Assembly (NCBI GenBank): GCA_900754715.1
Contig: CAAEDX010000208.1
Location: 1-17,033 of the forward strand
Origin: Erysipelotrichaceae bacterium
Lineage (GTDB): Bacteria; Bacillota_I; Bacilli_A; Erysipelotrichales; Erysipelotrichaceae
Direction: 5' to 3'
DNA: 17,033 nt
Of the stretch, positions 8,575 through 14,800 are shown in pieces. Position numbers and translations under genes: made by a program. A model generated the notes under the pieces. The model was not told where the DNA came from. It saw only the letters and a program-made list of their open reading frames with translations, and ran no database searches. Within the stretch, counting starts at the first letter, position 1; each line of letters opens with the position of its first letter.

Positions 8575-9944
8575 GCGGCCGCATCAGCAAGAGCCTTCTG
8601 GCGGCAGCGCTGCTTATCGGCATGATGCCGGTGCAGCATCTTCATGCCTATGATTTTTCTGATGAGGCCGAATGGGTGAGCAGATGTTCAGCCGTGCAAG
8701 AGTCTTCCGCCGATTCCACAGCATGCGATGCCTTCAGAGAATATTATGCCCAGCGTCAAAGCGAGCTGCAGGCGCAGGTCGAACAATTCAGCACGAACCT
8801 TGATGAGCTGCAGGAAGACCGCAGCCAGCTGGAAGCGACCGTACAGGAACAGCATGATCTGCTTGAGGAGCTGGAAACTGACATTGACGCGATGGATGAG
8901 TCCATTGCCCAGATCGAAGCGAACATCAGCCAGCTGGATACCGATATCACGGCGCGTGAAGAGGAGATCGAACGCTGGGACACGCAGATCAAGGCGCGCA
9001 TGCTCAGCGAGCAAGCCAGCGTCGGAACCAACCAGGTCGTCGATATGATCATGAATTCTGGCTCGCTGGAGGAAATGATGCGGACGTTGGAAGGCTTGCA
9101 GCGCATCACCGAAAGCGACAGCGCGCAGATCGAATCGCTGGAAGCGGAGAAAGCCGCGCTGCAGCAGCAGAAGAATGAGCAGAGCCGCCTGCAGGAAACT
9201 GCGCAGACACAGCGTGAGCAGCTTCAGGAACAGCGCCGGCAGCAGGAAGAGCTGCTGGATGCCAATGAAGAGCTGATCGAGCTGTATCGTCAGCAGGAAG
9301 CGCAGCTGCAGGAAGAGATGCGCAGTGCCCAGGTCGATCTGGACAGCATCAGCGATAACATGATCGATATGAGCACAGCAGGGAATTATACAGGCTCCAG
9401 CAGCGATGGCTGGCTGAACCCGATCGAGGGACCGACCTCCGCGGGAACGTGGTATTATCCTGGCGGCGGCGTGCATCTTGGGGTGGACCGTGCCGTGTCG
9501 GTAGGCACGCCGATCTATGCGCCGGCCGATGGACTGATCGTATGGGCAGCCAATCCGGCTGACACCAACGGCGGCTATCTGGGCAACTGGGAAGGCTATC
9601 CTTATGGCGCCGGCAACAATGTCGCCATGCTCGTGCGGGTCAACGATACGACCTATTTCGTCTCTTTCTCGCATATGGCACAGGAAGGGATGACAGTGTC
9701 CGCAGGGGACAGCGTGTCACAAGGCGATGTGATCGGGCTGACCGGAAACTCGGGCAATTCCAGCGGCGCACACTGTCATATCGAGATCATCAACCTGGGA
9801 AGCATGTCTATTTCCGAGGCTGCTTCGCAGTTTGCGTCTTCGGCCGATTTCGCCTGGGGGTGCGGTTGGAGCTCCCCATCTACAGGATGCGATTCAAAGG
9901 GATCCACTCCTTGCCGTGAACGCCCGGAAACGCTGATCGGATAG
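8571..9944 (+). CDS. Secreted coiled-coil M23 (LytM) peptidase, probable FtsEX-controlled cell wall hydrolase
   Basis: The product of 457 residues has a signal peptide (MSGRISKSLLAAALLIGMMP, likely cut after HLHA near residue 26), a long coiled coil at about 55-265 rich in Gln and Glu, and an M23 metallopeptidase domain at about 280-415. The zinc and catalytic residues are present: H302 and D306 (HLGVD), H368 (SFSHM), and H401 and H403 (GAHCHIEI). It should therefore be active, unlike EnvC of E. coli, whose LytM domain is degenerate. The coiled coil plus hydrolase layout and its place between ftsX and ftsE suggest that it binds the FtsX outer domain and cuts peptidoglycan peptides during division or growth. 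Extra cysteines at 39, 52, 431, 440 and 448 are unusual in a secreted protein. The ATG overlaps the ftsX stop and has GAGGTGG five bases upstream, which favours 8571 over an in-frame ATG at 8466 inside ftsX. Confidence 0.92.
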   Translation: MSGRISKSLLAAALLIGMMPVQHLHAYDFSDEAEWVSRCSAVQESSADSTACDAFREYYAQRQSELQAQVEQFSTNLDELQEDRSQLEATVQEQHDLLEELETDIDAMDESIAQIEANISQLDTDITAREEEIERWDTQIKARMLSEQASVGTNQVVDMIMNSGSLEEMMRTLEGLQRITESDSAQIESLEAEKAALQQQKNEQSRLQETAQTQREQLQEQRRQQEELLDANEELIELYRQQEAQLQEEMRSAQVDLDSISDNMIDMSTAGNYTGSSSDGWLNPIEGPTSAGTWYYPGGGVHLGVDRAVSVGTPIYAPADGLIVWAANPADTNGGYLGNWEGYPYGAGNNVAMLVRVNDTTYFVSFSHMAQEGMTVSAGDSVSQGDVIGLTGNSGNSSGAHCHIEIINLGSMSISEAASQFASSADFAWGCGWSSPSTGCDSKGSTPCRERPETLIG

Positions 9945-9958
9945 GAAGGAGAACAGCT

Positions 9959-10648
9959 ATGATACGACTGGAAAATGTTTCTAAGTCTTATACCAATGGA
10001 GTTCATGCCCTTCGTGACATCAATCTGACGATTGAGGACGGAGAGTTTGTCTATATCATCGGCCCGACCGGTTCGGGCAAATCCACGCTGATCAAGCTGC
10101 TGGACGGGGAAGAGATCCCAGATCAGGGCAGAGTGCTGGTCAATGATGTGGATGTGGGCAAGCTGCGACACAGCAAAGTGCCCTATTATCGCCGCAGCAT
10201 CGGCGTCGTCTTTCAGGATTTTCGGCTTCTGCCGACATTGACGATCTTTGAAAACATCTCATTTGCGCTGGAGGTCATTGGCATGGAGCGCCAGCAGATC
10301 CGCCAGCGCGTACGTGAGGTGCTTGAGCTTGTCTCGCTGAGCGAGAAGGCCAAGGCCTTTCCGAATCAGCTCAGCGGCGGCCAGCAGCAGCGCGCGACCA
10401 TCGGACGCGCCATCGCCAATCATCCTAAGGTGCTGATCGCGGATGAGCCAACTGGCAATCTGGATCCGGAAATGTCCAAGGAAGTCATCGAACTGCTGGA
10501 AAAGATCAATGAGAAGGAACAGACGACCATCCTGATGGTCACCCATGACAAGAGCCTGGTGGACGCGTTCAAGAAACGCACCATCTCGCTGGAAGAAGGA
10601 TACATCGTGGCAGATATGATGAAAGGCGGTTACCTGACTTATGATTAA
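9959..10648 (+). CDS. ftsE: FtsE, ABC transporter ATP-binding protein
   Basis: Cytoplasmic ATPase that works with FtsX. The 229-residue protein has all ABC motifs: Walker A GPTGSGKST near 36-44, Q-loop VFQDFRLL, signature LSGGQQQR, Walker B VLIADEPTG and the switch histidine in THD. YYRRSIGVVFQDFRLLPTLT is characteristic of FtsE rather than of general LolD/MacB-type ATPases. AAGGAG lies seven bases before the ATG and the gene follows the M23 gene by 14 bases. Its 3' end overlaps the second ftsX by eight bases. It is the only ATPase in the operon, so it presumably serves both FtsX proteins. Confidence 0.96.
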   Translation: MIRLENVSKSYTNGVHALRDINLTIEDGEFVYIIGPTGSGKSTLIKLLDGEEIPDQGRVLVNDVDVGKLRHSKVPYYRRSIGVVFQDFRLLPTLTIFENISFALEVIGMERQQIRQRVREVLELVSLSEKAKAFPNQLSGGQQQRATIGRAIANHPKVLIADEPTGNLDPEMSKEVIELLEKINEKEQTTILMVTHDKSLVDAFKKRTISLEEGYIVADMMKGGYLTYD

Positions 10649-11543
10649 GGCCATCCGCATGATCCCTTATCATATCCGGCAGGCCTTCAGGGGCATGTTC
10701 CGCCATATGGGCATGACGCTTTCCGCCATCATGGCGGTGATCATCACGCTGCTCTTGCTGGCGGTCTTCCTTTGCGCGGCCGGCAATGTCTCGCTGTTTG
10801 CCAGCAACATCGAAGGCGGCTTGCAGATCCACGCGACCTTGGATCCTGACATCGATACCCAGGAGGAGCTGGAAGAAGCCGGAAATGCCTTGAAGGAAAT
10901 GGACAATGTCGCCATGGCGACATTGTCCACCAAGGATGAGGAGCTCGAGCTGATGATCCGTGAAAAAGGTGAGGCGTTCGCGATGTATCGCGGCGAGGAG
11001 AATCCGTTGAACAACGCGTTCTTCATCACCGTGAGTGACGCAGACCAGATCGAACAGACATGTGAGGAGATCAAGCAGCTTGATTTTGTCAATGATGCGG
11101 TCTATGGCGGCGCCAGCGTTTCTCAGCTCATCAATATCCTGAATCTGGTGCGTCAGGGCGGCTTCATCTTCGTGATCCTGCTGTTCCTGCTGACGGCATA
11201 TCTGATCTCCAGCACGATCCGCACGACCATTTACGCGCGCAGCAAAGAGATCGCCATCATGCGCAATGTCGGCGCAAGCAATCATTTCATCAAGGTGCCG
11301 TTCATGATCGAGGGTGTGCTGATCGGGCTCATCGGATCGATCATTCCGTGTGTGCTCACTTATTTTGGCTACAGCTGGATGTATGAAGCCATCGGCGGCC
11401 GGCTGTTCACCAATCTGTTTGCCTTGCAGCCCGTCATTCCATTTACGTTTCATGTCGATGCGATCCTCGTGGCTTGTGGCGTCATCGTCGGTTTGTTCGG
11501 CAGTTTTCTGTCGACCACGCGTTATCTGCGCTGGAAACGATAA
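10641..11543 (+). CDS. ftsX: FtsX-like ABC transporter permease, second copy
   Basis: The 300-residue protein has the same layout as the first copy: a membrane helix at about 24-47 (MTLSAIMAVIITLLLLAVFL), an outer domain of roughly 120 residues, three further helices and the identical ending RYLRWKR/KYLRWKR. The FtsE contact segment EIAIMRNVGASNHFIKVPF is kept, so both copies should be able to bind FtsE. The order ftsE-ftsX with an eight-base overlap is the classical one, so this is the likely ancestral FtsX and the copy at 7669 the added one. The outer domains of the two diverge more than the membrane part, which suggests different partners or an asymmetric pair. The ribosome binding site is weak, as expected for coupled translation. 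A terminator follows directly. Confidence 0.94.
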   Translation: MIKAIRMIPYHIRQAFRGMFRHMGMTLSAIMAVIITLLLLAVFLCAAGNVSLFASNIEGGLQIHATLDPDIDTQEELEEAGNALKEMDNVAMATLSTKDEELELMIREKGEAFAMYRGEENPLNNAFFITVSDADQIEQTCEEIKQLDFVNDAVYGGASVSQLINILNLVRQGGFIFVILLFLLTAYLISSTIRTTIYARSKEIAIMRNVGASNHFIKVPFMIEGVLIGLIGSIIPCVLTYFGYSWMYEAIGGRLFTNLFALQPVIPFTFHVDAILVACGVIVGLFGSFLSTTRYLRWKR

Positions 11544-11548
11544 GATCG

Positions 11549-11577
11549 AGTCATGTCTTCCCGACATGGCTTTTTTT
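11549..11577 (+). terminator. Rho-independent terminator of the ftsX-M23-ftsE-ftsX operon
   Basis: AGTCATGTC (11549-11557) pairs with GACATGGCT (11563-11571) with one G-T pair around a five-base loop, followed by a run of T. It begins six bases after the ftsX stop. Confidence 0.92.
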
Positions 11578-11586
11578 GTGAGCTAG

Positions 11587-11600
11587 CGAAAACGCATTTA
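11587..11600. promoter_or_regulatory. Catabolite-response (cre)-like site
   Basis: CGAAAACGCATTTA matches the 14-base CcpA site consensus (TGNAARCGNWWWCA) at all but two positions. It sits about 190 bases before the promoter of a glycosidase gene, where catabolite control would make sense. Such a short match may be chance. Confidence 0.35.
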
Positions 11601-11645
11601 AAATAAGATGCCATATGCAATATTGTATGACTGTTTTCAAATTTG

Positions 11646-11685
11646 TACGATTTTTTTGTGGTAATTACGATTTTTTTGTGGTAAT
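11646..11685. repeat. Perfect tandem 20-bp direct repeat
   Basis: TACGATTTTTTTGTGGTAAT occurs twice without a gap (11646-11665, 11666-11685). It is followed by TAATAT-like sequence and lies upstream of the glycosidase gene. The 20-base unit, close to two turns of the helix, is consistent with a double operator for an activator or repressor, but it could also be a simple slippage duplication. Confidence 0.95.
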
Positions 11686-11725
11686 ATAGGCATGTAAGGG
11701 CATCAGAAAGGAGGGAGACAGAACG

Positions 11726-11746
11726 ATGCCAGCAAAACAGCTGTAA
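11726..11746 (+). CDS. Possible six-residue upstream reading frame
   Basis: ATG CCA GCA AAA CAG CTG TAA (MPAKQL) is preceded by AAAGGAGGGAG, a near-perfect ribosome binding site, ending about eight bases before the ATG. The frame is too short to judge as a protein and lies upstream of the promoter proposed at 11781-11809. It would matter only if transcription starts further upstream, near the tandem repeat. It may also be what remains of a lost gene. Confidence 0.25.
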   Translation: MPAKQL

Positions 11747-11780
11747 AATTTTTGTCATGATCATTTACGCATTTTTTAAA

Positions 11781-11809
11781 TTTACGACGATACAGGACAC
11801 AGCTATATT
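11781..11809 (+). promoter_or_regulatory. Probable promoter of the large glycosidase gene
   Basis: TTTACG (11781-11786) and TATATT (11804-11809) are spaced exactly 17 bases, matching the sigma-A consensus at four and five of six positions. It is about 50 bases before the ATG. Confidence 0.6.
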
Positions 11810-11857
11810 TATAGGTGCATGCAAATATGCGCAAAAAAGGAAAAGGAGGAAAGTTGA

Positions 11858-14800
11858 ATGAAGAAACTGCTGAAGTTTACGCTTGCGGCATCCATGGCGA
11901 TGAGCGTCATCCCGCTGCAGGCGCAGGCCAATGAGGCAGGCGGAGATGTCGTCATCAGTGAGGATGGCACCGAAGTGACGATCGGCAATGGCTATCTGTC
12001 GCGTACCTTCTCCATCGAGGGGAACCGGCTGAGGACCACGGCCATCACCAACAGCCGGATCAATGAAATGTTCGCGCCGGCAGCAGGGTCGGAAGACTTT
12101 ATCATCAATCTGGTGGATGACACCCAAGATGTAGAGGAGATCATCATCCCGCCTTCCGTGCCGCTGTCACGCGAGGGCTGGAGCGCGCAGCTCTATAATG
12201 CGCAGGGCGTGGCCTTTGATCAGGTGGACAGGCTGTTTGACGGCGATCCGGATACCTATGTCGATCAGTATCGGAATGCCGGCATGCCGATCACCCTGGA
12301 GATCGATCTGGGCAGCGTCCAGAAGGTCGGCTCGTTCTCGTTCCAGAAACGCCCGGGCTACAGTGATCCGGTCTATGGCATCAATGGCACGATGGGCGAG
12401 TACAAGCTGTATGTGAGCGAAGACGGTGAGGTCTGGAAAGAAGCCGGCGCAGGTGAATTTACGGAAGAAGACTACAACTTGCATGAGGAAGACGGCCTGT
12501 ATAATGTCGGTGACCTCGTCTATGGCAATTTCGACCAGATCTATGAGACGCGCTATGTGCGCATCGATACGCTGAGCGATGCGCTGGGCACTACTGAAGA
12601 GTTTACCGGCGCAGAGATCATGCTTTACGAAGACCAGGCAGCACGGAGCACCGAAACGATCCTGCCCAGCCAGGAGATCGGCCGTGACGGCTGGAACGTG
12701 ACCCTGGCCGGCGCAGCGGCAGCCAGCCTGTTCGATGGCAATGATGCCACGACCGCAGTGGGCAGCCTGAACGATGAGATCATCATCGACCTGGGCAGCG
12801 TCCAGTCGGTCGGATCTTTCTCTTATCAGAAACGCCCTGGTTATCATCAGAGCGCCTGGGGCATCAATGGCACGATGGGGGAGTATGCGCTGTTTGTAAG
12901 CACGGATGGCAGCGAATGGATCCCTGCCGGGACCGGCGCGTTCACCCGGGAAGAATACGGCTTGCATGAAGTCGTGCTCGATGCGCCGCAGACGAGCGAT
13001 GGCATCACCCATCCCGCCGGCACGACCTTATATAATGTCGGCAATCTCGTCTATGGCAATTTTGACCAGATCTATGAGACACGCTATGTGAAGATCGTGC
13101 CGAAGAGCGATGTGCTGGGCAGTACTGATGAATTCCATGGCGCGGAGATCCATCTCTATGCGGATCAGAAGATCGTGCCCGAGATCGTGGAAGAGGATCA
13201 CGATATCCGCGCCAGCGAGCTGAGCGTGGAAGACGTGCGCGTGGAAAACAACACGCTGCGCGTATCTTTTGCGCCTTTTGCGCTGCAAGGCGTGAATTGG
13301 GACATCGATATGGTCGCTGCGATGGAGGATGGCAAACATTATATGAATACGTGGCTGGAAATCGGCGCGGATGACCCGTCAGCCGCAGCCATCGATTATA
13401 TCGATCTTGATCATTTTGTCATCCCGGAAGATGCTCAGGATGTCTGGAGCATTCCGGATGAATCGCAGATCTCTTCGATGTGGATCGGCAAGCATGAGCT
13501 GATGCTGGGGCAGCCGATCTATGCGGACGGCCTGTTCTTCGGTTCAGAGTTCCCGGCACAGGAAACCGATATCGAAGATGACGCGATGAAGATCCGCTAT
13601 TATTCCGGAAAGACCATCGCCAAGATGGCCGAGGACGGCCAGGAAGTCATGGATGGCGGCACCTTCCGCACCTGGAACAATGTGGTCGGCGCGGCCCAGG
13701 GCACAGAGACCGCTGTCGTACAGACAGATTTCTTTGATTACATCGAAGATATCGCCACGCCTTCTGATTTCCGCAAGCAATACAATTCCTGGTATGACAA
13801 TATGATGAACATCAGTGATGCCAGCATCGCGTCTTCTTTCCTCGGTGCTGAGAAAGGACTGGCGCAAAATGGCGTGGAACCGCTGGACAGCTATGTCGTG
13901 GATGACGGCTGGAACAACTATAACAACGAGATCGGCGGAGTGAACGCACCAGCTGCTTCTGGAACGACGCAGAATCAGACTGGCTTCTGGGAATTCAACA
14001 GTAAGTTTCCTAACGAGCTGTATACCTCGACCGAGCTGACCGATAAGCTGCAGTCCAGCTTTGGCGTGTGGGTAGGTCCGCAGGGCGGATACAACTATTT
14101 TGGCGGATTCTCCCGCTATCTGGAAGCGATGGGCACTGGCTATGTCCAGCATAACAGCGCTCTGGGCGATGTCATCTGCACCGGATCACGCAAATATATC
14201 CAGAACTTCGAAGACCGTTTTGTCGACTATCAGACGCGTTTTGACATCGACTATTGGAAATGGGATGGCTTTGCGTCCAGACCATGCAACGCGGAAGATC
14301 ATGATCACATGGTCGGCGGTGACAACAACATGTATTTCACCAGCGATATGTGGGAAGCATGGACCGATCTGTTCGAGCATGCTCGCGCTGCCCGCGCCGC
14401 TGAAGGCAAGGGACTGTGGATCAATGCCACCTGCTACGTCAATCTGAGCCCGTGGCTGCTGCAGTGGGTGAACACCGTTTGGGTACAGGATTCCGGCGAT
14501 ACCGGCCAGGCCGGCGATACCACAGCGGCTCGTCACCAGCAGAAGATCTACTACCGCGATGATGTTTACTACAATCTTTATGTGAACAATGAGATCCAGT
14601 TCCCGCTGAAGAACATTTATAACCATGATCCGATCTATGGCGTCTCAGATGGTTCCAGCGCCACGACAGATGTTTTCCGGGAATTCCTGTTTGACAATGC
14701 CATGCGCGGTACTGCGTTCTGGGAGCTGTACTATTCCCCGAGCATCATGGATGATGCCAAATGGCAGGTGACGGCAGATGCCCTTGATTTCGCTGAAAGC

